From NCBI GenBank assembly GCA_947600345.1, contig CANQGC010000096.1, positions 1 to 9,392 of the forward strand: a stretch of DNA of 9,392 bases, given 5' to 3'. The stretch is from an uncultured Clostridia bacterium (GTDB lineage Bacteria; Bacillota; Clostridia; Christensenellales; Aristaeellaceae). This document shows, in pieces, positions 1 to 6,617 of this stretch; the stretch's first letter is position 1; each line of letters opens with the position of its first letter. A model generated the notes under the pieces. It was not told where the DNA came from. It worked only from the letters and a program-made list of their open reading frames with translations, and did not search any database. The translations under genes and the position numbers were made by a program.

Positions 1-220
1 ACACGCCCTTGGGGTTCTGGGTGATGGCGTCGTGCTTGCAGGTGCGCATGCACTTGCCGCACTGCAGGCAGGAGTTAACCTTGGGCTCGCCGTTCTTATC
101 GACGATCTGGATGCAGGACTTCGCCTGGTCGAACTCCTTGTAGAAGGCCTCGGAACAGGCGCGCACACAGCTCAGGCACGCCATGCAGCGGGCATCCTTG
201 CGCACATTCAGCTTCTTCAT
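1..220 (-). CDS. 4Fe-4S ferredoxin-like electron carrier (CooF/HycB-like), 5' part only
   Basis: The first 73 residues are visible; the gene continues past the left edge with no stop in view. Two four-cysteine groups are seen: C12-x2-C15-x2-C18-x3-C22 (starting CMACLSC) and C51-x2-C54-x2-C57-x3-C61 (CLQCGKC), the usual ligand pattern of a two-cluster ferredoxin fold. An extra cysteine sits at C36. Proteins of this type (CooF, HycB, the small Fe-S subunits next to CO dehydrogenases or formate dehydrogenases) often carry further clusters, so a longer protein is likely. The start is chosen because GGAGGT lies 8 nt upstream and a TATAAT promoter lies just beyond. It is divergent from cooS, so a role in carrying electrons to or from CO dehydrogenase is plausible but inferred. 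The exact partner cannot be named from this fragment. Confidence 0.85.
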   Translation of the reverse strand, partial: MKKLNVRKDARCMACLSCVRACSEAFYKEFDQAKSCIQIVDKNGEPKVNSCLQCGKCMRTCKHDAITQNPKGV

Positions 221-260
221 TTATGCATACCTCCAATTGCGGATTCTTCTCCTGCCTGTT

Positions 261-289
261 ATTATACACGAGCTTTCTCAAAAAGTAAA
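261..289 (-). promoter_or_regulatory. Sigma-A-type promoter of the ferredoxin gene
   Basis: Read on the minus strand, TTTACT (289-284) is followed after 17 nt by a perfect TATAAT (266-261). Transcription would start near 255-253, giving a leader of about 35 nt before the ferredoxin ATG. The -35 box matches the consensus at four of six positions. GGAGGT at 234-229 is the ribosome binding site. Confidence 0.65.
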
Positions 290-414
290 TGATTCACGGC
301 GAAAAATCTGCATAAAAAGCGCTGTATGGCTGTTTTCGAGATTCACAAGGCGATTCGTGCAGGATTTCCCGTCAATTTTCGCGGAAAAAATAACCCCCCG
401 GGAGGCATCCGCCA

Positions 415-443
415 TTGACTTTGTGACACGGATTTGATACAAT
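415..443 (+). promoter_or_regulatory. Sigma-A-type promoter of the cooS-cooC-acsB operon
   Basis: TTGACT (415-420), a 17-nt spacer and TACAAT (438-443) match the sigma-A consensus at five of six positions in each box. The bases TGA directly before TACAAT make an extended -10 element. The expected start point is near 450, which leaves a leader of about 155 nt before the cooS start codon. No other promoter-like pair of comparable quality was seen between 290 and 606. Confidence 0.7.
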
Positions 444-458
444 GTAATTAACCATGAT

Positions 459-596
459 CGGGTTTCTGCGCCGTGTCGGAACCCGGCCCGGGGATGGATG
501 CTCCTCCCCTCATGGGAGGCGTGCGCGCAAAGGTGCGCGAACCCCGGAAATGTTCCCACACGGAGTGCTTTTCACAGATCATATAGTATGGGAGGA
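459..596 (+). promoter_or_regulatory. Structured 5' leader of cooS, candidate regulatory RNA
   Basis: The predicted leader can form nested helices. P1 pairs 471-482 with 552-563 (11 Watson-Crick pairs and one C-C mismatch). P2 pairs CCGGGG 488-493 with CCCCGG 542-547. P3 pairs CCTCCC 503-508 with GGGAGG 514-519. P4 pairs CGCGC 524-528 with GCGCG 535-539. An alternative hairpin, CGGGTT 459-464 with AACCCG 480-485, competes with P1. The stretch TCCTCCC (502-508) is also complementary to GGGAGGA at the cooS ribosome binding site (590-596), so P3 and sequestration of that site exclude each other. No intrinsic terminator with a T-run follows. I do not recognise a known riboswitch: there is no cobalamin B12 box and no THF or SAM consensus that I can see. 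Function as a switch is inference. Confidence 0.45.
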
Positions 597-597
597 A
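590..597 (+). promoter_or_regulatory. Ribosome binding site that fixes the cooS start
   Basis: GGGAGGAA ends 9 nt before ATG 607. The reading frame is open back to an ATG at 454, but that ATG has no Shine-Dalgarno site and lies only a few bases from the predicted transcription start. The 51 extra residues (rich in R, G and P) do not resemble the amino end of CO dehydrogenases. Confidence 0.85.
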
Positions 598-606
598 GAA
601 GCTCTA

Positions 607-2505
607 ATGGCAACGAACAACACTTTCATCACGGTCGAGCAGATGGAAGCCGCAACCGACGCCCTGCTCGAAACGGCGAAGGCAGTAGGAGCGGACACCT
701 GGCAGCAGCGCGTGAAGAACCAGACCCCTCACTGCAAGTTTGGTGAGGAGGGCATCTGCTGCCGCATCTGCACCATGGGCCCCTGCCGCATCACCCCCAA
801 GTCGCCCCGCGGCATCTGCGGCTGCGACGCCAACGGCATCGTGGGCCGCAACTACCTGCGCTTCACCGCCGGCGGCGCGGCGACGCACTCCGACCACGGC
901 CGCAACATCGCCCACACGCTGTACCTGGCCAAGCCGGACGGCAACTACCAGGTCAAGGACCCCGAGAAGCTGATCCGCATCGCCAAGGAGTGGGACGTTC
1001 CCACCGAGGGCCGCGACATCTACGACGTCGCCCACGAGGTCGCCGAGATCGGCCTGATGGAGTACGGCAAGCCCTTCGGCATCCAGCGCTTCCTCAAGCG
1101 CGCGCCGGAGGTTCGCCAGAAGGTCTGGCACGACGCTCAGATCGAGCCCCGCGCCATCGACCGCGAGGTCTCCCAGTCCATGCACATGACCCACATGGGT
1201 TGCTCGTCGCTGCCCGAGGCGCTGGTTCGCCAGTCGCTGCGCGCCGGCCTGTCCGACGGCTGGGGCGGATCGATGATGGGCACCGAGATGTCCGACGTGC
1301 TCTTCGGCACGCCGAAGCCGGTGGACACCACCGCCAACATCGGCGTCATGGAGAAGGACATGGTCAACATCATCGTCCACGGCCACGATCCGTCGCTGTC
1401 TGAGATGGTCGTGTTCTACGCCCAGGATCCCGAGCTGATCGCCTACGCCAAGACCAAGGGCGCGAAGGGCATCAACGTGGCCGGCGTGTGCTGCACCTCC
1501 AACGAGGTCGCCATGCGCCACGGCATCCCGATGGCGGGCAACTTCCTGAGCCAGGAGAACGTGGTGCTCACCGGCGCGTGCGAGGCCATCGTGGTCGACG
1601 TGCAGTGCATCTTCCCGGCGCTGGGCCCGCTGTCCAAGTGCTTCCACACCAAGTTCATCACCACCTCCCCGATCGCGCGCATGCCCGACTCCGACTTCAT
1701 CGAGTTCCACGAGGAGACGGCCGGCGAGAACGCCAAGAAGATCGTGAAGATGGCCATCGACAACTTCGAGAACCGCAATCCGGATCTGGTGAACATCCCG
1801 AACCTCAAGACCACCGCCACCGTGGGCTACTCCACCGAGGCCATCAAGAAGTGCCTGGACGGCGTGACCAACAGCCACGTCGACACCGAGCTGGGCACCA
1901 CGAAGCCGCTGATCGACTGCGTGAAGGCCGGTATACTGCGCGGCGCGGTCGCCATGGTCGGCTGCAACAACCCGAAGGTCCGCCCGGACACCGCCCACAT
2001 CGAGCTGATGAAGAAGCTCATCGCCAACGACATCATCGTGATCGTCTCCGGCTGCTCGGCCCAGGCCGCGGCCAAGGCGGGTCTGCTCTCCAAGGAAGCT
2101 AAGGAGCTCTGCGGCGAGGGCCTGAAGCGCGTGTGCGAGCTGGTGGACATCCCGCCGATTCTGCACATGGGCTCCTGCGTGGACATCTCCCGCATGATGA
2201 TCCTGGCCGCCGACATCGCCAAGGACTGGGGCATCGACATCCCGCAGGTCCCGGTCGTGGGCTGCGCGCCGGAGTACATGTCCGAGAAGGCCATCTCCAT
2301 CGGCAACTACGTGGTGGCGACGGGCATCGACACCTACCTGGGCGTGGATCCCTACACCAAGGGCGGCCCCGAGGTCGTGAAGCTCCTGCAGGGCGAGATT
2401 GAGAACTGGGTCGGCGCGAAGTTCATCGTCGATACCGACATCGAGGCCCTGGGCGACAAGATGATCGCCGACATCGAAAAGAAGCGCGCGGCGCTGGGCA
2501 TCTGA
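607..2505 (+). CDS. cooS: Anaerobic Ni-Fe-S carbon monoxide dehydrogenase catalytic subunit
   Basis: This 632-residue protein catalyses CO + H2O to CO2 + 2 electrons reversibly. Next to acsB, its likely role is reducing CO2 to CO for acetyl-CoA synthesis. The length fits bacterial CooS/AcsA (about 630-675). At the amino end, C43 and C51 match the bridging D-cluster ligands; C52, C55, C60 and C71 match the B-cluster ligands (starting CCRICTMGPC), with an additional C73. The histidine-rich HSDHGRNIAH stretch (94-103) matches the proton-transfer region. C-cluster ligands by family pattern are H258 (VHGHDP), C295 (VAGVCCT), C334 (DVQC), C453 (VGCNN), C483 (SGCSAQA) and C524 (MGSCVD). K561 in SEKA corresponds to the active-site lysine. 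No ligand is missing, so the enzyme should be active. Codon use is strongly biased to C/G-ending codons, as in acsB, consistent with high expression. cooC follows after 43 bp with no terminator. Confidence 0.97.
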   Translation: MATNNTFITVEQMEAATDALLETAKAVGADTWQQRVKNQTPHCKFGEEGICCRICTMGPCRITPKSPRGICGCDANGIVGRNYLRFTAGGAATHSDHGRNIAHTLYLAKPDGNYQVKDPEKLIRIAKEWDVPTEGRDIYDVAHEVAEIGLMEYGKPFGIQRFLKRAPEVRQKVWHDAQIEPRAIDREVSQSMHMTHMGCSSLPEALVRQSLRAGLSDGWGGSMMGTEMSDVLFGTPKPVDTTANIGVMEKDMVNIIVHGHDPSLSEMVVFYAQDPELIAYAKTKGAKGINVAGVCCTSNEVAMRHGIPMAGNFLSQENVVLTGACEAIVVDVQCIFPALGPLSKCFHTKFITTSPIARMPDSDFIEFHEETAGENAKKIVKMAIDNFENRNPDLVNIPNLKTTATVGYSTEAIKKCLDGVTNSHVDTELGTTKPLIDCVKAGILRGAVAMVGCNNPKVRPDTAHIELMKKLIANDIIVIVSGCSAQAAAKAGLLSKEAKELCGEGLKRVCELVDIPPILHMGSCVDISRMMILAADIAKDWGIDIPQVPVVGCAPEYMSEKAISIGNYVVATGIDTYLGVDPYTKGGPEVVKLLQGEIENWVGAKFIVDTDIEALGDKMIADIEKKRAALGI

Positions 2506-2548
2506 TCGAATTCCGATTGAATCATCATCCGAAAGGATTTAGCATCGT

Positions 2549-3319
2549 ATGAAAGTTGCGATCACGGGCAAGGGCGGCGTCGGCAAGACCACGCTGAGCG
2601 CCGTACTGGCCAGATTGTACGCAAGCGAAGGCCGCACCGTGCTGGCGGCGGACGTGGATCCGGACGCCAACCTCGGACTCGCGCTGGGGTTCTCGGAGGA
2701 GGAGGTCAACTCCATCACCCCGATCTCCAAGATGCGCGACCTGGTGGAGGAGCGCACGGGCGCGGACAGCCTGAATCGGTTCTTCAAGCTCAACCCCCGG
2801 GTGGACGACATCCCGGATCGATTCTCCAAGGAGATCAACGGCGTGAAGCTCCTGGTCATGGGCACGGTAGACACCGGCGGCAGCGGCTGCGTCTGCCCCG
2901 AACACGCGATGCTCAAGGCGATCCTGACGAACCTGGTCTTCCGCAAGGACGACGTGGTGATCATGGACATGGAGGCGGGGATCGAGCACCTGGCCCGCGG
3001 CACCGCGAGCATGATGGATCAGTTCATCGTCGTGATCGAGCCGGGCGCGCGCAGCATCCAGACCTATTTGAAGGTCAAGAAGCTGGCCGCCGACATCGGT
3101 GTCACCCGCGTGCGGGTCGTGGCCAATAAGGTCCGAAACGCCGACGATGAGGCCTTCCTCCGGGAGCGAATTCCCGAGGACGCGCTGCTGGGCGTGATCC
3201 ACTACAACGCGGAGGTCATCGACGCCGACCGGAGGGGCATCTCCCCCTTCGACGTGAGCGACCGGGCCGTTGAAGAGATTCGGGCGATCAAAGAGCGCAT
3301 CGACAACGAGAAGAAATGA
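2549..3319 (+). CDS. cooC: CO dehydrogenase nickel-insertion accessory ATPase CooC
   Basis: This 256-residue P-loop ATPase of the MinD/ParA (SIMIBI) class matures CO dehydrogenase by ATP-dependent nickel insertion into the C-cluster; some acetogens call the homologue AcsF. The deviant Walker A motif GKGGVGKTT is at residues 7-15 with the signature lysine K8. Switch I is DVDPDANL (35-42). The CxC motif that binds metal at the dimer interface is C114/C116 (GCVCPEH). Walker B is VVIMDMEAGIEHLARGT (136-152), the family's characteristic MEAGIEHL stretch, and the nucleotide-base motif is NKV (193-195). Length is typical (about 250-265). AAAGGA at 2532-2537 is the ribosome binding site. The gene lies between cooS and acsB, 43 and 30 bp away, so it is surely co-transcribed. 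Its codon use is less extreme (more CGG, CGA, GGG) than that of cooS and acsB, as expected for a factor needed in small amounts. Confidence 0.96.
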   Translation: MKVAITGKGGVGKTTLSAVLARLYASEGRTVLAADVDPDANLGLALGFSEEEVNSITPISKMRDLVEERTGADSLNRFFKLNPRVDDIPDRFSKEINGVKLLVMGTVDTGGSGCVCPEHAMLKAILTNLVFRKDDVVIMDMEAGIEHLARGTASMMDQFIVVIEPGARSIQTYLKVKKLAADIGVTRVRVVANKVRNADDEAFLRERIPEDALLGVIHYNAEVIDADRRGISPFDVSDRAVEEIRAIKERIDNEKK

Positions 3320-3349
3320 GCAATTCAGTAAGAAAGGAATGACAAATAG

Positions 3350-5479
3350 ATGGGTCTGTTTGACAGAGTATTCCGCGGTTCCGACGAGATGTACTTCAAG
3401 GCTGAATCGGAACTGAACCAGGTGATTGCCGAGCTGGGCGAGGACGCGCCCATGACCATGCCCGACACCGCCTACTTCCTGGCCTGCATCTACGCCTACC
3501 TGGGCAAGAAGGTCACCAAGCTGGGCGAGCTGAAGGAGGCGCTGGGTGAGCTGCGCGCCATGATGGGCCGCGACTACCACACCAAGGCCATCTTCGACTC
3601 CGGCATCGCGACGGCCTGCTGCGCCGAGGTCATCGAGGCCTGCAAGTACGCCCGCACCCCCAACCCCTACGAGGGCACCCAGTACCACGGCCACTTCGCC
3701 GACGCCGAGGTGCGCGAGCTGGGCGTTCCGCTGGTTACCCGCGACATCCCGGGCTTCGTGGTCATGATCGGCCCGGCCCCGTCCGTCGAGGAAGCGGTCG
3801 AGACCGTGAAGGGCTATCAGTCCCGCGGCATCTTCGTATTCCTGATCGGCGGCATCATCGACCAGGTGCACTCCGCCGGCATGGCCACGGGCTTCAAGGT
3901 CCGCGTAGTTCCGGTGGGCGCGGACATCTGGTCCGTGGGCCACGTCATCTCGCTGGTCACCCGCGCCACGATGATCTTCGGCGCGACCGAGCCCGGCGAC
4001 GCCGACGCCTTCCACCGCTACACCTTCGACCGCATCTTCGCCTTCGTTAACGCCTACGCGCCTGTCACTGACATCGTCGTGGCCTGCGGCGCGGGCGCCA
4101 TCAAGATGGGCTTCCCGGTCATCACCAACGACACCGACGACATGTGGGCGGTGCCGAAGTCGCTGATCATCAACACCAACACCAAGGATTGGATCGAGAC
4201 CTCGCTGGAGGCCCGCGACATCAAGATCAAGATCACGAACATCGACATCCCGGTGTCCTTCTCCTCGGCCTTCGAGGGCGAGATCATCCGCCGCAAGGAC
4301 ATGCAGATCGAGATGGACGGCTCCCGCGTGGACTGCCTGGAGCTGGTGCAGACCAAGGAGGCCCACGATATCGAGGATCACTCCATCACGCTGGAGGGCC
4401 CGGACTTCGACGCCTTCGAGTTCGGCTCGAAGATTCCGATCGCCTACGTGGTCGAGGTCGCCGGCAAGAACATGCAGACGGACTTCGAGGGCGTCATGGA
4501 GCGCAAGTTCCACAGCTATCTGAACTGCATCGAGGGCGTGATGCACACCGGCCAGCGCGACATGATCCGCATCCGCGTGAGCAAGGCCAGCTACGACGCG
4601 GGCTTCCGCGCGAAGCACATCGGCGAGGTGCTCTACGCCAAGATCAAGAGCGAGTTTGAGGCCGTCGTCGACAAGTGCCAGGTCAAGATCTACACCGAGC
4701 CGGAGAAGGTCAAGGAGCTGCGCGAGATGGGCAACGCCATCTTCGACAAGCGCGACGAGCGCCTGCGCACGCTGACCGACGAATCCGTGGACGTGTTCTA
4801 CACCTGCATCATGTGCCAGGCCTTCTCCCCCTCGCACGTCTGCATCGTCACGCCGGAGCGCCTGGGCCTGTGCGGCGCGGTGTCCTGGCTGGATGCGAAG
4901 GCCACCAACGAACTCGACCCGCAGGGCCCCTGCCAGATCGTGCCGAAGACCCGCATGATCGACGAGCGCCTGGGCCGCTACGAGGACGTGGACGAGGCCG
5001 TGAACAAGTATTCTCACGGCGCGCTGGAGCACGTGACGCTCTACTCCATCATGGAGGATCCGATGACGAGCTGCGGCTGCTTCGAGTGCATCTGCGGCAT
5101 CGAGCCGATGTCGAACGGCGTGGTGATCGTCAACCGCGAGCACACCGGCATGACCCCGCTGGGCATGAGCTTCAGCGAGATGGCGTCCATGACGGGCGGC
5201 GGCGTGCAGACGCCGGGCTTCATGGGTCACGGCAAGCACTTCATCAGCTCCAAGAAGTTCATGAAGGCCGAGGGCGGCCCGGGCCGCATCGTGTGGCTGC
5301 CGAAGGCGCTGAAGGATCAGATCGCCGAGCACCTGAACGAGACCGCGAAGGAGCTCTACGGCATCGACAACTTCACCGACATGATCGCCGACGAGACGGT
5401 GACCGAGGACATGGAGGAGCTCTACACCTTCCTGACCGAGCACAACCACCCGGTTTTGTCGATGGAGCCGCTCATGTAG
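3350..5479 (+). CDS. acsB: Acetyl-CoA synthase (CO-methylating), bacterial full-length form
   Basis: This 709-residue enzyme joins CO, a methyl group from the corrinoid iron-sulfur protein, and CoA to give acetyl-CoA. It works in a complex with CooS/AcsA, joined by a gas tunnel. A-cluster ligands are C486, C489, C498 and C508 (spacings 3, 9, 10), plus the C575-G-C577 motif that holds the distal nickel. These match the Moorella thermoacetica ligands C506/C509/C518/C528/C595/C597 with a constant offset of 20. F492 matches the Phe512 beside the cluster. An amino-terminal CODH-contact domain (about 1-292) is present, which separates this bacterial form from the shorter archaeal CdhC. The offset arises near the amino end, where about 20 residues are missing relative to Moorella (729 residues). 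The start at 3350 follows AAGGA (3334-3338). It is the last gene of the operon here; acsC, acsD and acsE are not downstream. Confidence 0.97.
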   Translation: MGLFDRVFRGSDEMYFKAESELNQVIAELGEDAPMTMPDTAYFLACIYAYLGKKVTKLGELKEALGELRAMMGRDYHTKAIFDSGIATACCAEVIEACKYARTPNPYEGTQYHGHFADAEVRELGVPLVTRDIPGFVVMIGPAPSVEEAVETVKGYQSRGIFVFLIGGIIDQVHSAGMATGFKVRVVPVGADIWSVGHVISLVTRATMIFGATEPGDADAFHRYTFDRIFAFVNAYAPVTDIVVACGAGAIKMGFPVITNDTDDMWAVPKSLIINTNTKDWIETSLEARDIKIKITNIDIPVSFSSAFEGEIIRRKDMQIEMDGSRVDCLELVQTKEAHDIEDHSITLEGPDFDAFEFGSKIPIAYVVEVAGKNMQTDFEGVMERKFHSYLNCIEGVMHTGQRDMIRIRVSKASYDAGFRAKHIGEVLYAKIKSEFEAVVDKCQVKIYTEPEKVKELREMGNAIFDKRDERLRTLTDESVDVFYTCIMCQAFSPSHVCIVTPERLGLCGAVSWLDAKATNELDPQGPCQIVPKTRMIDERLGRYEDVDEAVNKYSHGALEHVTLYSIMEDPMTSCGCFECICGIEPMSNGVVIVNREHTGMTPLGMSFSEMASMTGGGVQTPGFMGHGKHFISSKKFMKAEGGPGRIVWLPKALKDQIAEHLNETAKELYGIDNFTDMIADETVTEDMEELYTFLTEHNHPVLSMEPLM

Positions 5480-5505
5480 CAGGCGGGGCCTGCAGCCATC
5501 TGCTA
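5479..5505 (+). repeat. Small hairpin at the acsB stop codon
   Basis: GCAGGC (5479-5484), GGG, then GCCTGC (5488-5493) form a short perfect stem that starts at the last base of the stop codon. An alternative outer pairing exists between TAGCAG (5477-5482) and CTGCTA (5500-5505). No T-run follows, so it is not a classical intrinsic terminator. It may protect the 3' end of the mRNA or be chance. Confidence 0.35.
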
Positions 5506-5520
5506 CCGCGCTTGGGCGAC

Positions 5521-5555
5521 GGACTTTTGCCCCGTAGATCATGGGGCAAAAGTCC
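5521..5555. repeat. Perfect 13-bp palindromic hairpin, TAGATC family unit 1
   Basis: GGACTTTTGCCCC (5521-5533) pairs perfectly with GGGGCAAAAGTCC (5543-5555) around the 9-nt loop GTAGATCAT. No T-run follows, so a simple terminator is unlikely. Its core resembles the hairpin at 5595-5627, which suggests a repeat family. Confidence 0.8.
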
Positions 5556-5594
5556 TGCGGTGCGGTTCTGATGGTGGCTTTCTACGAGGCGACG

Positions 5595-5627
5595 AAATCC
5601 TGCCCCATAGATCCGAGGGCAGGATTT
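5595..5627. repeat. Perfect 11-bp palindromic hairpin, TAGATC family unit 2
   Basis: AAATCCTGCCC (5595-5605) pairs with GGGCAGGATTT (5617-5627) around an 11-nt loop containing TAGATC. The 21-nt cores of this unit (5601-5621) and unit 1 (5528-5548) are identical at 17 of 21 positions (TGCCCC, TAGATC and GGGCA are shared), 73 bp apart. The outer arms differ but remain paired in both. Confidence 0.8.
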
Positions 5628-5674
5628 CTGCGTTCAGCGAAGAAGCGTCGAATCCCAGCGCGGCAGCAAAAGGG

Positions 5675-5921
5675 AGAATCCAAGGAACCTCAGGTTCCTT
5701 GGCGGGTCTGGGCGGAGCCCAGCGTCGCCCCTGAAGCTGCGCCAAGCAGGCAGTTGCGGTTTGCGGAAAAAGGCATCGCTCCCAGCGGCCCGCGGTATTC
5801 AGCCAACGGTTTGGCCGTGCGCGCAATCGCCCCATCGCCCCCATACCGCGGGCCGCGGCGGCGCCGCTTTTTGAGGGGAAGCGCAGCTTCCCCGATTTAA
5901 AAGCAGCCGCTACTAACTCTC
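5675..5921 (+). repeat. Multi-hairpin dispersed repeat, copy A
   Basis: In order it holds four hairpins. H1 has arms CCAAGGAACCT/AGGTTCCTTGG at 5680-5702. H3 is CTGGGC-GGA-GCCCAG at 5708-5722. H4 is a 14-bp perfect inverted repeat, 5785-5798 with 5843-5856, around a 44-nt loop that itself holds GCCAA-CGGT-TTGGC. H5 is GGGGAAGC-GCA-GCTTCCCC at 5875-5893, with outer CTTTT/AAAAG pairing. It ends with CCGC, T, ACTAACTCTC (5907-5921). A second copy lies inverted at 6618-6839. Together with the two hairpins at 5521-5627, it fills the 523-bp gap between acsB and the folate gene; I see no credible protein gene in that gap. Mobility and mechanism are unknown. Confidence 0.8.
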
Positions 5922-6002
5922 GTACCCCTGCCGCGAACCTCCCGAATCCCCGCTTCTCCGATCCAATATCCCGCATCATTCAACCAAACTTGGAGTAGAA
6001 CT

Positions 6003-6545
6003 ATGCTAGACAAGAAATCCCTCCGCAAGGAGATCGGCTTGCAAAAGCGGGCGATGACTGCCGCGCAAATCGAGGAATACAGCCGCGAGCTGGCCGAGAA
6101 GCTGTACGAGACGGAGTATTACAAAGAGGCCAAGTCGATCTACTGCTACCTCCCCTACAATCAGGAGGTGCGCACCTGGCCGATTCTGGCGCGGGCGGTG
6201 GCAGACGGCAAGCGCGTGGCGGTGCCGAAGTGCTATGGGAAGGAGATGCGCTTCCTCTGGCTGGACGACTTCTCTCAGGTCGCCGAGGGTGCGTACACCA
6301 TCCCGGAGCCCATCTTTGACGAGCCCGTGGCCGACGACGAGGAGGCGCTGATCGTCATGCCCGGCCTGGCCTTCGACCCGGCGGGCCACCGCGTGGGCTA
6401 CGGCGGCGGCTTCTACGACAAGTACCTGGAAGCCCACACGCGCCACAAGCTCGTCGCGCTGTGCTACCCCTTCCAGCTGTTCGAGCACCTGGACGTGGAG
6501 GAGCACGACGTGCCCGTGGATCTAGTGATCTGCGCGGGGAGATGA
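6003..6545 (+). CDS. 5-formyltetrahydrofolate cyclo-ligase (5,10-methenyl-THF synthetase)
   Basis: This 180-residue cytoplasmic enzyme converts 5-formyl-THF to 5,10-methenyl-THF using ATP, returning a dead-end folate to the one-carbon pool. Homologues are known as yqgN, ygfA/fau or MTHFS. Family features are the basic amino end with RKE and KR (8-16), the substrate motif LPYNQEV (50-56), MPGLAFD (119-125) and the ATP/substrate loop GHRVGYGGGFYDKYL (128-142). The length is typical. The start at 6003 follows TGGAG (5991-5995) with a 7-nt gap; TGA is followed at once by an in-frame TAA. It is separated from acsB by 523 bp of repeats, so it is probably a separate transcript, though I see no clear promoter. 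In an acetogen it would serve the folate-bound methyl branch of the Wood-Ljungdahl pathway, but the enzyme is widespread, so this link is inference. Confidence 0.95.
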   Translation: MLDKKSLRKEIGLQKRAMTAAQIEEYSRELAEKLYETEYYKEAKSIYCYLPYNQEVRTWPILARAVADGKRVAVPKCYGKEMRFLWLDDFSQVAEGAYTIPEPIFDEPVADDEEALIVMPGLAFDPAGHRVGYGGGFYDKYLEAHTRHKLVALCYPFQLFEHLDVEEHDVPVDLVICAGR

Positions 6546-6617
6546 TAAGGGGAACGCACTTTGGGGCGCTCTCTTTCGCTTATGTGGAATGTTATCGGAA
6601 ATTTGCTGCGTAGGATG

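Noticed and set aside
454..606. In-frame 51-residue extension of CooS from ATG 454
   Set aside because: No Shine-Dalgarno site, adjacent to the predicted transcription start, composition unlike CODH amino ends, and a strong site precedes ATG 607. Leaderless initiation cannot be fully excluded.
604..2166. A 520-codon open frame antisense to cooS
   Set aside because: Same cause: codon-bias shadow of cooS, low-complexity product, no ribosome binding site.
2525..5542. A 1005-codon open frame antisense to cooC and acsB
   Set aside because: It mirrors strongly biased, GC-rich genes; the translation is low-complexity (rich in H, D, V, L, R), has no domain, and the sense strand carries two certain genes.
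5541..5900. 119-codon frame through the acsB downstream gap
   Set aside because: It is translated from the hairpin repeats (the KEPQVPW stretch is the H1 palindrome, and the same peptide type appears at copy B); no ribosome binding site or domain.
5539..5979. 146-codon minus-strand frame over the same gap
   Set aside because: It also reads through palindromic repeat sequence (KEPEVPW) with no recognisable domain.
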